A stretch of 64,000 bases of DNA from Campylobacter sp. 2014D-0216 (GCF_014931215.1 NZ_CP063089.1:62001-126000); one strand, 5' to 3'; shown: positions 16,804 to 26,897, counted from the stretch's first letter. Notes: generated by a model from the sequence alone, not told the origin. Numbers and translations: made by a program.

Positions 16804-17485
16804 TAGCATTTTGTTTTTAAATGCTGAGTTTGTAGCAGGGTTTGATGCGCATTATTATGCTTTAAGTCCAAAAGAAAAACGTGAAGTCTTTATCAAAAAG
16901 ATCAATGCTTTATTAGATGTTTCATTTGAAGATGTGAAAAAAGAAAAAGAATTTGTAGAATCATTTTTCAAAGAAGCATTAAAAAATAATTTTAGATCTT
17001 TAAATCCTAATGCTATAAAAAAATTATGGTTATTAAAAGAAAAATACCGTGTGAAAAATTTATATGATTTGCATGAATATCGCGTGCGTATTCAAGTAGT
17101 ACCAAGATCTTTAGCCATAGCTCAAGCTATCATCGAAAGTGCAACTGGTACTAGTCGATTTGCCAAAGAAGCAAATAATTTATTTGGCGAGTGGACTTGG
17201 GGTGAAAAAGGTTTGATCCCAAAAGAAAGAAGCGAAGGAAAAACCCATAAAATTCGCATTTTTGATACTTTGCAAGAAAGTGTAGATTCGTATTTGTTAA
17301 ATTTAAATCGCCACGATGCTTATAAAGAACTAAGAGCATGGAGATGGAATGCCATCAGTCAAAATAAAAAACTAGATGGTAAAGAAGCAGCAAGTCATTT
17401 AGAAAAATATTCAGAAATTAAAAGCAACTATACTAAGCTTATTTTGTCTATCATTGAACAACATAAACTTGATGAGTTAGATTAA
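16778..17485 (+). CDS. Bax-like periplasmic glucosaminidase-family protein
   Basis: The 235-residue protein belongs to the Bax / endo-beta-N-acetylglucosaminidase family that acts on peptidoglycan. A short signal peptide (LIIILLSSILFLNA) precedes the domain. The probable catalytic Glu120 is in QAIIESATGTSRFA, followed by NNLFGEWTW and the C-terminal YSEIKSNYTKLI typical of the fold. TTG 16778 is the first possible start after an in-frame stop at 16766 and opens straight into the signal peptide. The gene is coupled to dapF, so both products serve the cell wall. Confidence 0.82.
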   Translation: MKLIIILLSSILFLNAEFVAGFDAHYYALSPKEKREVFIKKINALLDVSFEDVKKEKEFVESFFKEALKNNFRSLNPNAIKKLWLLKEKYRVKNLYDLHEYRVRIQVVPRSLAIAQAIIESATGTSRFAKEANNLFGEWTWGEKGLIPKERSEGKTHKIRIFDTLQESVDSYLLNLNRHDAYKELRAWRWNAISQNKKLDGKEAASHLEKYSEIKSNYTKLILSIIEQHKLDELD

Positions 17486-18543
17486 TTTCCTAAAGCCCAC
17501 TCATCAAAAGGTAAAATCATCACACGCACGCCTTCTATAAAAAACTCATCTCTTTGTGAAAGTGTGATGATGTAAATGGTTGAAAGTGCAAGTTGATTTT
17601 TGCTAAGTATTTTTTTTACTTTTAAAGTAAGCAAATCTTTATCTTTAAAAGGTGAGCATAAAAAGGCATTTTTTAAACTTGGTATATAAAAATCAAAATA
17701 TCTAGTATAAAAAATTTCTTGTTTAAATTTAAATAATTCACTTAAAACTAAATTTTCAAATAAAGCACTAAAATCTTTTTGCACACTAAGGGAGTTTTTG
17801 AGTGAAAAATCCCAAAAATATACTTTTTTTAAATTTTTTTCGAGGTTTTTAACAAAGTATAAAGTGAAATTTGACTCTAATTTTTCTATGCTTTTATATA
17901 AAGTATCTTTGGAAATTTTGATAGTTGTTTTTAAAGTTTTTAGCAATTCATTAACACTAAGTTCACTTCCTAGTTCTAGAGCGATTTGTTTGAGTATAGT
18001 CAGTTCTAGTGGAGTGTAGAAACTTTTGAGATAAGATGAGCTTGTGTAAGCATTGTGACTTAAGATCACATTGCGGCCTGTGTGTAAAAAGTAACTTACC
18101 ATGGTTTTGGTATCGGCGTATTTTTTGTTTAGGCTTAAAAACTCTTCAAAATCTAAGTAATCTAAATAAAGTTCTTCAAAATGATCTAAGTGAAAATGTA
18201 AATCACACACGCTAAGTATGATTTGCAAATTAAGATGTTTTAAACTAGTAAAATCAAAATCATGAGCAAAATTACATAAAGCTAAAAATTTAATTTGCGG
18301 GTTGTAGGTTAAAAAAGAATTGAGATTTGCTAAAGCACTTACTTGAAATTTTAAGTCTTCACAGTCAATAAAAAGTATATTCTCGCTTTTATATAAGGAT
18401 AAAAAATTTAAAATCAAATTTTTCTTACCGCTAGCAAAACCACCTTTTATGATGATGTTTTTATGGGTTTGAATTTGAATTTTTCTTTCATCAAATTTTG
18501 AAATTTTTGGGTAGTTATCGTAAAAAAATTGTAGTGATTTCAT
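17482..18543 (-). CDS. P-loop ATPase with winged-helix-like C-terminal half
   Basis: The 353-residue protein resembles the AAA_14/DUF4143-type ATPases. A P-loop reads GGFASGKKN at residues 34-42, with Lys where Ser/Thr usually binds magnesium, so ATP hydrolysis may be impaired. A Walker-B-like ILFIDCEDL follows. Residues of about 190-260 (TPLELTILKQIALELGSELSVNELLKTL) look like a DNA-binding winged helix, then comes a nuclease-like C-terminal part (FSALFENLVLSEL). ATG 18543 is chosen because the open frame continues upstream through the tRNA-Ala gene. The stop overlaps that of the Bax-like gene. The function is unknown. Confidence 0.65.
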   Translation of the reverse strand: MKSLQFFYDNYPKISKFDERKIQIQTHKNIIIKGGFASGKKNLILNFLSLYKSENILFIDCEDLKFQVSALANLNSFLTYNPQIKFLALCNFAHDFDFTSLKHLNLQIILSVCDLHFHLDHFEELYLDYLDFEEFLSLNKKYADTKTMVSYFLHTGRNVILSHNAYTSSSYLKSFYTPLELTILKQIALELGSELSVNELLKTLKTTIKISKDTLYKSIEKLESNFTLYFVKNLEKNLKKVYFWDFSLKNSLSVQKDFSALFENLVLSELFKFKQEIFYTRYFDFYIPSLKNAFLCSPFKDKDLLTLKVKKILSKNQLALSTIYIITLSQRDEFFIEGVRVMILPFDEWALGN

Positions 18544-18561
18544 AGATTTCTTTATACTAAA

Positions 18562-18637
18562 TGGTGGAGCATAGCGGGTTCGAACCGCTGACCCCAACGC
18601 TGCCAGCGTTGTGCTCTCCCAGCTGAGCTAATGCCCC
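18562..18637 (-). tRNA. tRNA-Ala (anticodon GGC)
   Basis: The 76-base gene folds as a cloverleaf on the minus strand. GGGGCAT pairs with ATGCTCC (one G-T), the D-arm is GCTCAGCTGGGAGAGC, the anticodon stem CAACG/CGTTG presents CTGGCAG (anticodon GGC), the T-arm is in GGTTCGAACCC, and the CCA end is encoded. An ACTATA (TATAGT on the minus strand) at 18656-18661 may be its -10 box. Confidence 0.95.
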
Positions 18638-18766
18638 TTTAGATTTTGAAATCATACTATATTTTTTCTTAGATTTTCTTAATGAGTAAAAAATATTATA
18701 AAATTTATAAAATTTAATTTTTATCCTTTTAAAAAGGAAAAAAATCAAAAAAAATATACAAATTTC

Positions 18767-18796
18767 TTGACATAGCAAAGTATGTTTTTATATAAT
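18767..18796 (+). promoter_or_regulatory. S10 operon promoter (consensus -35 and -10)
   Basis: TTGACA (18767-18772) and TATAAT (18791-18796) are separated by 18 bases, a textbook sigma-70 promoter, 67 bases before rpsJ. Campylobacter promoters usually lack a clear -35 box, so this perfect hexamer suggests a very strong promoter. Confidence 0.85.
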
Positions 18797-18862
18797 CTCA
18801 ACATCATTTTATATGGTGGTTAGATTCTATGGATCTAACGAGTTCTTTACAAAGGAAAAAAT

Positions 18863-19174
18863 ATGGAAAGAATCAGGCTTAAGCTAAAAGCTTATGACCA
18901 CAGAGTTCTAGATCGCACAGTTGCAGCAATTGTAGAAGCTGTTAAAAGAACAGGTGCTGACATCAGAGGTCCAGTGCCAATGCCTACAAAAATCAAAAGA
19001 TACACAGTTTTGAAATCTCCACACATCAATAAAGATTCACGTGAACAATTTGAGATGAGAATTCATGCTCGTATGCTTGATATTGTAGCAGCTACTCCAG
19101 ATACAGTAGATTCACTCACTAAGCTTGACTTGGCTCCTGAAGTCAATGTTGAAGTAAGAGCTATGGGTAAATAA
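18863..19174 (+). CDS. rpsJ: 30S ribosomal protein S10
   Basis: S10 (103 residues) binds the head of the small subunit and also works with NusB in transcription antitermination. The start [19 protein letters not shown] and the conserved [14 protein letters not shown] segment identify it. It is the first gene of the S10-spc operon, behind AAAGGAAAA. The 66-base leader is short compared with the L4-controlled leader of E. coli, and no equivalent attenuator hairpin is apparent. Confidence 0.98.
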   Translation: MERIRLKLKAYDHRVLDRTVAAIVEAVKRTGADIRGPVPMPTKIKRYTVLKSPHINKDSREQFEMRIHARMLDIVAATPDTVDSLTKLDLAPEVNVEVRAMGK

Positions 19175-19183
19175 GGATAGAAT

Positions 19184-19759
19184 ATGGAATACATTGTAGA
19201 AAAAATTGGTATGAGTAGAACAATCAGCACACCAAGCATTCCTGTAACCTTACTTAAACTTGTTCAAACTAAAGTATGTGAAGTAGAAAATGGAAAAGCT
19301 TTGGTTGCTTATGTAAAAGGCAAAGCAAACAATAAATGCATTGCAGGTCAGCAAAAAAAATACAATCTTTCAGCTGAATATAATAGATTTGCTTCTTTAG
19401 AAGTAGCAAATACAGAAGCAGGCGATATCGATCTTAACCCTTTAAAAGAAGCTACAGTTTTAAAGGTAAGCTTTAATTCTAAAGGTAGAGGTTATAGTGG
19501 GGTTGTTAAAAGACACGGATTTGCCGGAGGTCCTGCAAGTCACGGTTCAAGATTCCACAGACGCCACGGTTCAATCGGTAACCGCGAGTGGCCAGGTCGT
19601 GTTCAACCAGGTATGAAAATGGCAGGTCATTATGGTAATGCAAAAGTTACTGTAAAAAATGAAGTGGTTTCGTTTGACGAAGAAAATGGCATCTTAGTAG
19701 TAAAAGGTGCGGTACCAGGATTTAATGGTGCTATGGGTAAAATAAGGATTGCAAAATGA
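19184..19759 (+). CDS. rplC: 50S ribosomal protein L3
   Basis: L3 (191 residues) is an early assembly protein whose long loop approaches the peptidyl transferase centre. The loop is recognisable as [20 protein letters not shown], followed by [10 protein letters not shown]. It begins [13 protein letters not shown], nine bases after rpsJ behind AAGGATAG. The stop overlaps the rplD start by four bases. Confidence 0.98.
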   Translation: MEYIVEKIGMSRTISTPSIPVTLLKLVQTKVCEVENGKALVAYVKGKANNKCIAGQQKKYNLSAEYNRFASLEVANTEAGDIDLNPLKEATVLKVSFNSKGRGYSGVVKRHGFAGGPASHGSRFHRRHGSIGNREWPGRVQPGMKMAGHYGNAKVTVKNEVVSFDEENGILVVKGAVPGFNGAMGKIRIAK

Positions 19760-20370
19760 GTAAAGTAACTGTTTTAAATGATAAATTTGAAAAAGCTAGT
19801 GAACTCGATCTTCCAGCAAAATATGCAGAAGTTAATCCTCACAACCTTTATTTATATGTAAAATCTTATCTTGCTAGCCTTAGAGCAAATACAGCTCACA
19901 CTAAAGGTAGAAGCGATGTAAGCGGTGGTGGTAAAAAACCATGGAGACAAAAAGGTCGTGGTGGTGCAAGAGCAGGTTCAACAAGAACGAATGTTTGGGT
20001 TGGCGGTGCTGTGGCATTTGGTCCTACAAACAATCGTAATTATTTCCAAAAAGTTAATAAAAAACAAAAACGCTTAGCGCTTGAAAGAGCATTGGCTGAT
20101 AAAGCACAAAACAATGCATTATTCTCAGTAGATAGTTTAAGCATTGAAAGCGGTAAAACAAAAGATGCAAATGCAGTTATTAAAAAGCTTGGTTTAAAAG
20201 ATGCTTTAATTGTAAAAGATTTACTAGATGAAAAAACACTTCTTGCTTTTAGAAACTTAGCAAATTGCTATGTAGTAGATATTAGCGAAGTAAATGCTTA
20301 TTTAGTATCTGTATTTAATGCTGTTATCATTGAAAAAGCAGCGCTTGAATCTATCGTAAAAGAGGGTTAA
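19756..20370 (+). CDS. rplD: 50S ribosomal protein L4
   Basis: L4 (204 residues) lines the peptide exit tunnel near L22. The tunnel loop reads [18 protein letters not shown] at about residues 59-77. In E. coli L4 also represses its own operon; whether that occurs here cannot be told. It overlaps rplC by four bases. Confidence 0.98.
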   Translation: MSKVTVLNDKFEKASELDLPAKYAEVNPHNLYLYVKSYLASLRANTAHTKGRSDVSGGGKKPWRQKGRGGARAGSTRTNVWVGGAVAFGPTNNRNYFQKVNKKQKRLALERALADKAQNNALFSVDSLSIESGKTKDANAVIKKLGLKDALIVKDLLDEKTLLAFRNLANCYVVDISEVNAYLVSVFNAVIIEKAALESIVKEG

Positions 20371-20371
20371 A

Positions 20372-20653
20372 ATGGCAGATATTACTGATATAAAAACAAT
20401 ACTTTACACTGAAAAAAGCTTAAACCTTCAAGAGCAAGGTGTTGTAGTTATTCAAACTTCTCCAAAAATGACTAAAAATGGTCTAAAAGAGGTTTTAAGA
20501 GAATATTTTGGTGTAACTCCAGTAAGAATTAATTCTTTAAAAATGGATGGAAAAGTAAAGCGTTTTAGAGGTCGTGAAGGTCAAAGAAATAGCTTTAAAA
20601 AATTCTATGTTAAGCTACCAGAAGGTGTGAGCTTAGAAAGTTCGGAGGCGTAA
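20372..20653 (+). CDS. rplW: 50S ribosomal protein L23
   Basis: L23 (93 residues) sits at the tunnel exit and is the docking site for trigger factor and SRP. The TEKSLNLQE start region and the [16 protein letters not shown] basic loop are typical. It follows rplD after one base. Confidence 0.97.
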   Translation: MADITDIKTILYTEKSLNLQEQGVVVIQTSPKMTKNGLKEVLREYFGVTPVRINSLKMDGKVKRFRGREGQRNSFKKFYVKLPEGVSLESSEA

Positions 20654-20654
20654 G

Positions 20655-21485
20655 ATGGCAATTAAAACTTATAAACCATATACTCCAAGTAGAAGATACA
20701 TCACAGGTATAAGTTCTGATGATATCACAGCAAAAGCTAGTGTGCGTTCATTACTTGTAAAACTTCCAGCTCATGCAGGACGTAACAATAATGGTAGAAT
20801 CACAAGTCGTCATAAAGAAGCAGGTGCTAAAAAACTTTACAGAATTATAGATTTTAAAAGAAGAAAATTTGGTATTGAAGGTAAAGTTGAAGCAATCGAG
20901 TATGATCCATACAGAAATTGTCGTATTGCATTGATCTCTTATAGAGATGGTGAAAAAAGATACATCTTACAACCAAAAGGTTTAAGTGTAGGTGATGTGG
21001 TATGTGCTGCTGAAAGCGGACTTGACATCAAACCAGGTAATGCAATGAAATTAAGAAACATCCCAGTGGGTACTATCGTACACAATATCGAGTTAAAGCC
21101 AGGTAAAGGCGGTCAAATGATCCGTTCAGCAGGTGCTTATGCTCAATTAATGGGTAAAGAAGAAAAATACGTTATCTTAAGACTTGCTAGTGGTGAAATG
21201 AGACAAGTTTTAGCTGAATGTATGGCAAGTATCGGTGAAGTTGGTAACGAAGAATGGTCAAACGTGACTATCGGTAAAGCTGGTAGAAATCGCCATAGAG
21301 GTATTCGTCCTCAAACAAGAGGTTCTGCGATGAACCCAGTTGATCACCCGCACGGTGGGGGTGAAGGTAAGAAAAATTCAGGCCGTCATCCAGTTACTCC
21401 ATGGGGTAAACCAACTAAAGGTGCTAAAACTCGCCGTAAAAAAGCTAGCGATAAGCTAATAATTTCAAGAAGAAAAGGAAAGTAA
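20655..21485 (+). CDS. rplB: 50S ribosomal protein L2
   Basis: L2 (276 residues) is needed for subunit association and peptidyl transfer. The signature [14 protein letters not shown], with the conserved His of the peptidyl transferase region, lies near residue 225. The start [17 protein letters not shown] is standard. A single base separates it from rplW and from rpsS. Confidence 0.98.
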   Translation: MAIKTYKPYTPSRRYITGISSDDITAKASVRSLLVKLPAHAGRNNNGRITSRHKEAGAKKLYRIIDFKRRKFGIEGKVEAIEYDPYRNCRIALISYRDGEKRYILQPKGLSVGDVVCAAESGLDIKPGNAMKLRNIPVGTIVHNIELKPGKGGQMIRSAGAYAQLMGKEEKYVILRLASGEMRQVLAECMASIGEVGNEEWSNVTIGKAGRNRHRGIRPQTRGSAMNPVDHPHGGGEGKKNSGRHPVTPWGKPTKGAKTRRKKASDKLIISRRKGK

Positions 21486-21486
21486 G

Positions 21487-21768
21487 ATGGCTAGGTCACT
21501 AAAAAAAGGTCCTTTTGTTGATGACCATGTAATGAAAAAAGTCATCGCTGCTAAAAAAGCTAACGATGGTAAGCCAATTAAAACTTGGTCAAGACGCAGC
21601 ACTATTATACCTGATATGATAGGTTTAACTTTTAATGTTCACAATGGAAAAAGCTTTATCCCAGTGTATGTTACTGAAAATCATATCGGTTACAAACTAG
21701 GTGAATTTGCACCTACTAGAACATTTAAGGGTCACAAAGGCTCTGTTCAAAAGAAAATAGGTAAGTAA
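21487..21768 (+). CDS. rpsS: 30S ribosomal protein S19
   Basis: S19 (93 residues) forms a complex with S13 in the head of the 30S subunit near the A-site t[21 protein letters not shown] and TRTFKGHKG are diagnostic. Confidence 0.98.
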   Translation: MARSLKKGPFVDDHVMKKVIAAKKANDGKPIKTWSRRSTIIPDMIGLTFNVHNGKSFIPVYVTENHIGYKLGEFAPTRTFKGHKGSVQKKIGK

Positions 21769-21777
21769 GGGAGATTT

Positions 21778-22152
21778 ATGAGTAGAGCATTAATTAAATT
21801 CATAAGATTATCTCCAACTAAAGCGAGATTGATTGCTAGAGAAGTTCAAGGTATGAATGCAGAGCTTGCATTAGCTAGTTTGAAATTTATGCCAAATAAA
21901 GGTGCTAAATTTATAGCAAATGCTATTTCAAGTGCTGTAGCAAATGGCGGATTTGAAGCAAATGAAGTTGTTGTTTCAAGTTGTCGTGTTGATGCTGGTG
22001 CGGTTTTAAAAAGATTTAGACCAAGAGCTAGAGGAAGTGCTAGTCGTATTAGAAAGCCAACTTCACACATTTTGGTAGAAGTTAGTAAAGTAGAAGCAAG
22101 TGCTGAAAAAACTACAAAAGCTAAAAAAGCATCAGTGAAAAAGGAAAGCTAA
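21778..22152 (+). CDS. rplV: 50S ribosomal protein L22
   Basis: L22 (124 residues) lines the exit tunnel; its beta-hairpin ([20 protein letters not shown]) is a site of macrolide-resistance changes in Campylobacter. The last 20 residues form a Lys/Ala-rich tail ([14 protein letters not shown]) not found in E. coli L22. Confidence 0.97.
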   Translation: MSRALIKFIRLSPTKARLIAREVQGMNAELALASLKFMPNKGAKFIANAISSAVANGGFEANEVVVSSCRVDAGAVLKRFRPRARGSASRIRKPTSHILVEVSKVEASAEKTTKAKKASVKKES

Positions 22153-22153
22153 T

Positions 22154-22855
22154 ATGGGACAAAAAGTAAATCCGATTGGTTTAAGACTAGGAATTAACAG
22201 AAACTGGGAATCAAGATGGTTTCCTACAAAAGCTAATTTAGCAGAAAATATTGGTGAAGATTATAAAATCAGAACTTTCTTAAAAAGAAAACTTTATTAT
22301 GCAGGAATTAGCCAAATTCTTGTAGAAAGAACAGCGAAAAAATTAAGAGTAACTGTTGTAGCTGCAAGACCAGGGATTATTATTGGTAAAAAAGGTAGCG
22401 ATGTTGATATCTTAAGAAAAGAACTTCAAGATCTAATTAAAAAAGAAGTTAATATCAATATCAAAGAAGAAAGAAAAGCAGGTGCTTCAGCTCAACTTGC
22501 AGCTGAAAGTGTTGCTACTCAACTTGAAAAAAGAATTGCTTTTAGAAGAGCAATGAAAAAAGTAATTCAAGGAGCGCAAAAAGCAGGTGCTAAAGGGATT
22601 AAAGTTTCAGTTTCAGGCCGTTTAGGTGGTGCTGAAATGGCAAGAACTGAATGGTACCTAGAAGGTCGTGTTCCACTTCACACTTTAAGAGCAAAAATCG
22701 ATTACGGTTTTGCAGAAGCACACACTACTTATGGAAACATAGGTATTAAAGTATGGATCTTCAAAGGTGAAGTTTTACAAAAGGGTGTTCAACCTGAAAA
22801 AACCGAAGAAAACGCTCCAGCTAAAAAAACTAGAAGAGCAAGAAGAGGTAAATAA
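22154..22855 (+). CDS. rpsC: 30S ribosomal protein S3
   Basis: S3 (233 residues) helps form the mRNA entry channel. The KH domain motif [11 protein letters not shown] lies around residue 75, and [23 protein letters not shown]-type sequence identifies the C-terminal domain. A basic tail ends in [10 protein letters not shown]. Confidence 0.98.
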   Translation: MGQKVNPIGLRLGINRNWESRWFPTKANLAENIGEDYKIRTFLKRKLYYAGISQILVERTAKKLRVTVVAARPGIIIGKKGSDVDILRKELQDLIKKEVNINIKEERKAGASAQLAAESVATQLEKRIAFRRAMKKVIQGAQKAGAKGIKVSVSGRLGGAEMARTEWYLEGRVPLHTLRAKIDYGFAEAHTTYGNIGIKVWIFKGEVLQKGVQPEKTEENAPAKKTRRARRGK

Positions 22856-22857
22856 TC

Positions 22858-23283
22858 ATGTTAATGCCAAAAAGAACAAAATATCGTAAAATGATGAAAG
22901 GGCGTAACAGAGGTTATGCCAATAGAGGGACTGAATTTACTTTTGGTGATTATGCCCTAAAAGCAACTGAAGCTGGCCGTATCAATTCACGTCAAATCGA
23001 AGCAGCTCGTATTGCTTTAACTCGTTTTGTAAAAAGACAAGGTAAAACTTGGATTAGAGTTTTCCCAGATAAACCTCTAACTAAAAAACCTTTAGAAACT
23101 CGTATGGGTAAAGGTAAAGGTGCAGTTGAGGAATGGGTAATGAACATTAAACCAGGTCGTATCATTTACGAAATGGCAGGGGTTAATGAAGAAATGGCAA
23201 GACAAGCTTTAACTTTAGCGATGCATAAGTTGCCATTTAAAACTAAGTTTGTTACAAGAGAGAGCCAAAATGAAATATACTGA
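22858..23283 (+). CDS. rplP: 50S ribosomal protein L16
   Basis: L16 (141 residues) positions the A-site tRNA acceptor end. [38 protein letters not shown] and [17 protein letters not shown] are characteristic. ATG 22858 is used; an in-frame ATG two codons later is possible. The end overlaps rpmC by 14 bases. Confidence 0.98.
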   Translation: MLMPKRTKYRKMMKGRNRGYANRGTEFTFGDYALKATEAGRINSRQIEAARIALTRFVKRQGKTWIRVFPDKPLTKKPLETRMGKGKGAVEEWVMNIKPGRIIYEMAGVNEEMARQALTLAMHKLPFKTKFVTRESQNEIY

Positions 23284-23455
23284 GATTAAAGATAAAACAG
23301 CAGGTGAGCTTGCAACAATGCTAAAAGAAAAAAAGGTGCTTTTATTTACTTTAAGACAAAAGCTAAAAACAATGCAGCTAACTAATCCTAAAGAGATTAG
23401 CGAAGTTAAAAAAGACATCGCTAGAATCAATACTGCAATTAGCGCTTTAAAATAA
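23270..23455 (+). CDS. rpmC: 50S ribosomal protein L29
   Basis: L29 (61 residues) is a two-helix protein next to L23 at the tunnel exit. I chose ATG 23270 ([14 protein letters not shown]) because a longer start at 23249 would add seven residues coded inside rplP. The overlap with rplP is 14 bases. Confidence 0.96.
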   Translation: MKYTEIKDKTAGELATMLKEKKVLLFTLRQKLKTMQLTNPKEISEVKKDIARINTAISALK

Positions 23456-23464
23456 GGATAGAAA

Positions 23465-23716
23465 ATGGCATTTAAAAGAGAAATTCAAGGCGTTGTTGTT
23501 CAAATTGCTGGAGATAAAACAGCAACAATTTTGGTTGAAAGAAAAGTGGTTCACCCAAAATACAGAAAAATCGTAAAACGCTTTAAAAAATATTTAATTC
23601 ATGATGAAAGAAATGAACTTAAAGTGGGAAATACTGTAGTTGCTATTGAATGTAGACCACTTTCTAAGAGAAAATCATTTCGCTTAAAAACTATAGTATC
23701 AGCAGGAGTTGAGTAA
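23465..23716 (+). CDS. rpsQ: 30S ribosomal protein S17
   Basis: S17 (83 residues) is an OB-fold 16S rRNA-binding assembly protein. [27 protein letters not shown] and [13 protein letters not shown] are diagnostic. The stop codon shares its last A with the ATG of rplN. Confidence 0.98.
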   Translation: MAFKREIQGVVVQIAGDKTATILVERKVVHPKYRKIVKRFKKYLIHDERNELKVGNTVVAIECRPLSKRKSFRLKTIVSAGVE

Positions 23717-24084
23717 TGATTCAAAGTTTTACTAGGCTTGCAGTTGCTGATAATAGCGGTGCAAAAGAATTAATGTGTATTAAGGTTTTAGGTGGTAGTA
23801 AAAGAAGATACGCTACTGTTGGTGATGTGATCGTTGCATCTGTAAAAAAAGCTCTACCAAATGGTAAAGTAAAAAAAGGTCAAGTGGTAAAAGCGGTTAT
23901 CGTTAGAACTAAAAAAGAAATTCATAGAGATAATGGTTCTTTAATTCGTTTTGATGAAAACGCAGCGGTTATTCTTGATGCTAAAAGAGAGCCTATCGGA
24001 ACGCGTATTTTTGGACCAGTAGGTCGTGAAGTAAGATATGGTGGCTTTATGAAAATTGTTTCACTAGCACCGGAGGTGTTGTAA
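23716..24084 (+). CDS. rplN: 50S ribosomal protein L14
   Basis: L14 (122 residues) forms an intersubunit bridge. [20 protein letters not shown] and [11 protein letters not shown] identify it. It overlaps both neighbours by one base (TAATG junctions). Confidence 0.98.
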   Translation: MIQSFTRLAVADNSGAKELMCIKVLGGSKRRYATVGDVIVASVKKALPNGKVKKGQVVKAVIVRTKKEIHRDNGSLIRFDENAAVILDAKREPIGTRIFGPVGREVRYGGFMKIVSLAPEVL

Positions 24085-24311
24085 TGAAATTAAAAATTAA
24101 AAAGAATGATATGGTTAAAGTTATCGCAGGTGATGACAAAGGCAAAACAGGTAAAGTTTTAGCAGTATTTCCTAAAACAAATAAAGTTATTGTTGAGGGT
24201 TGTAAAATTGCTAAAAAAGCTGTTAAGCCAAGTGATAAAAATCCAAATGGCGGTTTTATCAACAAAGAAATGCCAATGGATATTTCAAATGTAGCAAAGG
24301 CAGGAGAATAA
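24084..24311 (+). CDS. rplX: 50S ribosomal protein L24
   Basis: L24 (75 residues) initiates 50S assembly. The KOW motif [19 protein letters not shown] occupies residues 10-28. It is shorter than the 104-residue E. coli protein because the C-terminal part is reduced, as usual in Campylobacterota. Confidence 0.97.
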   Translation: MKLKIKKNDMVKVIAGDDKGKTGKVLAVFPKTNKVIVEGCKIAKKAVKPSDKNPNGGFINKEMPMDISNVAKAGE

Positions 24312-24312
24312 G

Positions 24313-24858
24313 ATGATGAGATTGAAAGAAAAATACGATCAAAGCATCAAAGCTGCTTTAGTAAAAGAATTTGATATCAAAAACCCTATGCTTATTCCTT
24401 TTATTGAAAAAGTTGTAATCAGCGTAGGTGCTGGGGAATTAGCAAAAGATCAAAAAGTATTACAAAATGTTGCAGATACTATTTCATTGATCGCTGGACA
24501 AAAAGCAGTTATCACAAAAGCTAAAAAATCAGTTGCTGGTTTTAAAGTAAGAGAAGGCTTTCCAGTAGGTGTAATGGTAACATTAAGAAAAGACAATATG
24601 TATGCTTTCTTAGACAAGCTTATTACTATTGCTCTTCCTCGTGTTAAAGACTTTAGAGGTCTTCCAAGAGATGGTTTTGATGGAAGAGGAAACTATAACT
24701 TTGGTTTAGATGAGCAGTTAATGTTCCCAGAAGTTGAATATGATAAAATCTTAAGAACTCATGGTATGAACATTTCTATCGTTACAACAGCAAAATCAGA
24801 TAAAGAGGCACAAAAATTATTAGAATTATTTGGCGTGCCATTTGCAAAAGGAAAGTAA
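24313..24858 (+). CDS. rplE: 50S ribosomal protein L5
   Basis: L5 (181 residues) binds 5S rRNA and contacts the P-site t[23 protein letters not shown] and RDFRGL-type [19 protein letters not shown] identify it. Two consecutive ATG codons (24313, 24316) follow GGAG; the first is used. Confidence 0.97.
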   Translation: MMRLKEKYDQSIKAALVKEFDIKNPMLIPFIEKVVISVGAGELAKDQKVLQNVADTISLIAGQKAVITKAKKSVAGFKVREGFPVGVMVTLRKDNMYAFLDKLITIALPRVKDFRGLPRDGFDGRGNYNFGLDEQLMFPEVEYDKILRTHGMNISIVTTAKSDKEAQKLLELFGVPFAKGK

Positions 24859-24859
24859 T

Positions 24860-25045
24860 ATGGCTAAAAAATCAATGATTGCAAAAGCTGCCCGCAAACC
24901 TAAATTTAGCGTTAGAGGGTATACTAGATGCCAAATTTGTGGAAGACCACATTCAGTTTATAGAGATTTTGGAATTTGTAGAGTTTGCTTAAGAAAAATG
25001 GCAAATGAAGGTTTAATTCCTGGTCTTAAAAAAGCAAGTTGGTAA
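24860..25045 (+). CDS. rpsN: 30S ribosomal protein S14, zinc-binding type Z
   Basis: S14 (61 residues) is the short, zinc-binding form, with CQIC (about residues 24-27) and CRVC (about 40-43) as ligands. I chose ATG 24860 behind GGAAAG; a longer start at 24830 would lie inside rplE. Relying on the zinc form links ribosome assembly to zinc supply, here provided by the znu locus at the other end of the window. Confidence 0.97.
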   Translation: MAKKSMIAKAARKPKFSVRGYTRCQICGRPHSVYRDFGICRVCLRKMANEGLIPGLKKASW

Positions 25046-25057
25046 GAGGAAAGAACC

Positions 25058-25453
25058 ATGATAAATGATTTAATTTCAGATTCACTAACAAGAATTAGAA
25101 ATGCAGGGATGAGAAGGCTAGAAACTACTCAACTTTTGCATTCTAAAGTTATCGAAGCTTTACTTGGAATTTTCCAAGCTAAAGGCTATATCGAAAGCTT
25201 TAATGTTGTTGAAGAAGATAAAAAGAAATTCATCAACGTAGTTTTAAAATACGATGAAAAAGGTAGAAGCGTAATTAACGAAGTTAAACGTGTTTCTAAA
25301 CCAGGTCGTCGTGTTTATAAAGGCAAAGATGAGATCAAAAGATTTAAAAACGGTTATGGTACTATCGTAGTAAGCACTTCAAAAGGTGTTTTGGCTAACG
25401 ATGAAGCTTATAAAGCAGGCGTTGGCGGCGAAGTTTTATGTACCATTTGGTAA
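25058..25453 (+). CDS. rpsH: 30S ribosomal protein S8
   Basis: S8 (131 residues) binds the 16S central domain. [15 protein letters not shown] at the start, VSKPGRRVY and [12 protein letters not shown] are diagnostic. In E. coli S8 represses the spc operon by binding mRNA near rplE. The only structured gap here lies just downstream of rpsH. Confidence 0.98.
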   Translation: MINDLISDSLTRIRNAGMRRLETTQLLHSKVIEALLGIFQAKGYIESFNVVEEDKKKFINVVLKYDEKGRSVINEVKRVSKPGRRVYKGKDEIKRFKNGYGTIVVSTSKGVLANDEAYKAGVGGEVLCTIW

Positions 25454-25531
25454 GAGTTTCTACTTTTTATGGTATTCGGTATCCATTCTTATAAAGTAGT
25501 CATATCGTAGACAAGTAAAAAGGAAAAATGA
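25454..25531 (+). other. Structured 78-base spacer between rpsH and rplF
   Basis: This is the only large gap inside the S10-spc operon. CTACTTT (25460-25466) pairs with AAAGTAG (25493-25499), and ATGG (25469-25472) with CCAT (25483-25486), around a TTCGG-containing loop. It ends in AAAAAGGAAAAAT before rplF. It may be an RNA processing or protein-binding site, or a weak internal attenuator. Confidence 0.45.
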
Positions 25532-26068
25532 ATGTCTCGTATAGGTAAACAACCAGTTGCTATTCCAAGTGGAGTAGAAGTAAAATTAGAAGGTAACTTG
25601 CTAAAATTCAAAAAAGGAAATTTAGCAAAAGAGCTTGATACAAAAGCAAATGTTAATGTTGAGATTAAAGAAGGACAAATTCTTTTCTCTCCTAAAGGTG
25701 AAGATAGACAAAGTAGAGCTTATTGGGGAACTTATAGAGCTTTAGCACAAAACATCATCATCGGTTTAACTGATGGTTTTAGCAAAACTTTAGAAATCAA
25801 CGGTGTTGGTTATAAAGCTGCGTTAAAAGGTAAAGTTCTTGAACTTGCTTTAGGTTTTTCTCATCCTATCAACTATGCTATTCCAGAAGGTATAGAAATT
25901 ACCGTTGATAAAAACAATGTGATTATCAAAGGTAGTGATAAACAAGTGGTAGGTCAAGTTGCTGCTCAAATTCGTGAATTTAGACCACCTGAGCCTTACA
26001 AAGGAAAAGGTGTTAAATATTCAGATGAGCGTATTATCCGCAAAGCTGGTAAGACATCTAAGAAGTAA
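25532..26068 (+). CDS. rplF: 50S ribosomal protein L6
   Basis: L6 (178 residues) has two similar domains near the sarcin-ricin loop. [16 protein letters not shown] and [17 protein letters not shown] are diagnostic. It follows the structured 78-base spacer. Confidence 0.98.
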   Translation: MSRIGKQPVAIPSGVEVKLEGNLLKFKKGNLAKELDTKANVNVEIKEGQILFSPKGEDRQSRAYWGTYRALAQNIIIGLTDGFSKTLEINGVGYKAALKGKVLELALGFSHPINYAIPEGIEITVDKNNVIIKGSDKQVVGQVAAQIREFRPPEPYKGKGVKYSDERIIRKAGKTSKK

Positions 26069-26077
26069 GGATAGAAT

Positions 26078-26434
26078 ATGAGAGCAAATGTATTAAAAAG
26101 AAAAATATCTTTAAGAATTAAAAGAAAAAAAAGAATTAGAGCAAAAATTTCAGGAACACAAGCTCTTCCAAGAGTTTCTGTTTTTAAATCAAACAGAACT
26201 TTATATATCCAAGCTATCGATGATGTTAAAGCAGTAACTTTAGCAGCAGTTGATGGAAGAAAACTTGGCGTTAAAGCAAATAAAGAAGGCGCTAAAAAAA
26301 TAGCAGCTGAATTTGCAAAAGTTTTAAAAGCTAAAAACATAGAAGAAGCAGTGTTTGATAGAAATGGTTATTTATACCATGGTGTGATTGCAGCATTAGC
26401 TGAAGCACTAAGAGAAAACGGAATCAAACTATAA
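26078..26434 (+). CDS. rplR: 50S ribosomal protein L18
   Basis: L18 (118 residues) binds 5S rRNA with L5. [20 protein letters not shown] and [23 protein letters not shown] are typical. AAGGATAG, repeated before several genes of this operon, is its ribosome binding site. Confidence 0.97.
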   Translation: MRANVLKRKISLRIKRKKRIRAKISGTQALPRVSVFKSNRTLYIQAIDDVKAVTLAAVDGRKLGVKANKEGAKKIAAEFAKVLKAKNIEEAVFDRNGYLYHGVIAALAEALRENGIKL

Positions 26435-26450
26435 CCCAAAAGGAAGATCG

Positions 26451-26894
26451 ATGGAAAAATATAATAGAGAAGAATTTGAAGAAGTAATCGTCGATATCGG
26501 CAGGGTTACTAAGGTTGTTAAAGGTGGTAGAAGATTTAGATTTACTGCTTTAGTTATCGTTGGAAATAGAAAAGGTTTAGTTGGTGTAGGCTATGGAAAA
26601 GCTAAAGAAGTTCCAGATGCTATTAGAAAAGCAGTTGATGATGCTTTTAAAAACATTGTTGAAGTAAAAACAAAAGGCTCAACTATCCCTCATGATGTAG
26701 AAGTAAAATACAACGCAAGTAGAATTTTACTTAAACCAGCAAGCGAAGGTACAGGAGTTATTGCAGGTGGTTCAACACGTCCTATCGTGGAACTTGCAGG
26801 TATTAAAGACATTCTAACAAAGTCTTTAGGTTCAAACAATTCAGCAAATGTTGTGCGTGCTACTATCAAAGCACTTACAATGCTTAAAGGATAA
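26451..26894 (+). CDS. rpsE: 30S ribosomal protein S5
   Basis: S5 (147 residues) contributes to decoding accuracy and the mRNA entry site. [20 protein letters not shown] and [15 protein letters not shown] are diagnostic. It is followed directly by rplO. The gene for L30 (rpmD), found here in many bacteria, is absent. Confidence 0.98.
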   Translation: MEKYNREEFEEVIVDIGRVTKVVKGGRRFRFTALVIVGNRKGLVGVGYGKAKEVPDAIRKAVDDAFKNIVEVKTKGSTIPHDVEVKYNASRILLKPASEGTGVIAGGSTRPIVELAGIKDILTKSLGSNNSANVVRATIKALTMLKG

Positions 26895-26897
26895 TCA

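Noticed and set aside
18544-18778. Minus-strand coding frames through the tRNA-Ala gene
   Set aside because: The sequence is a well-formed tRNA; the frames are accidental.
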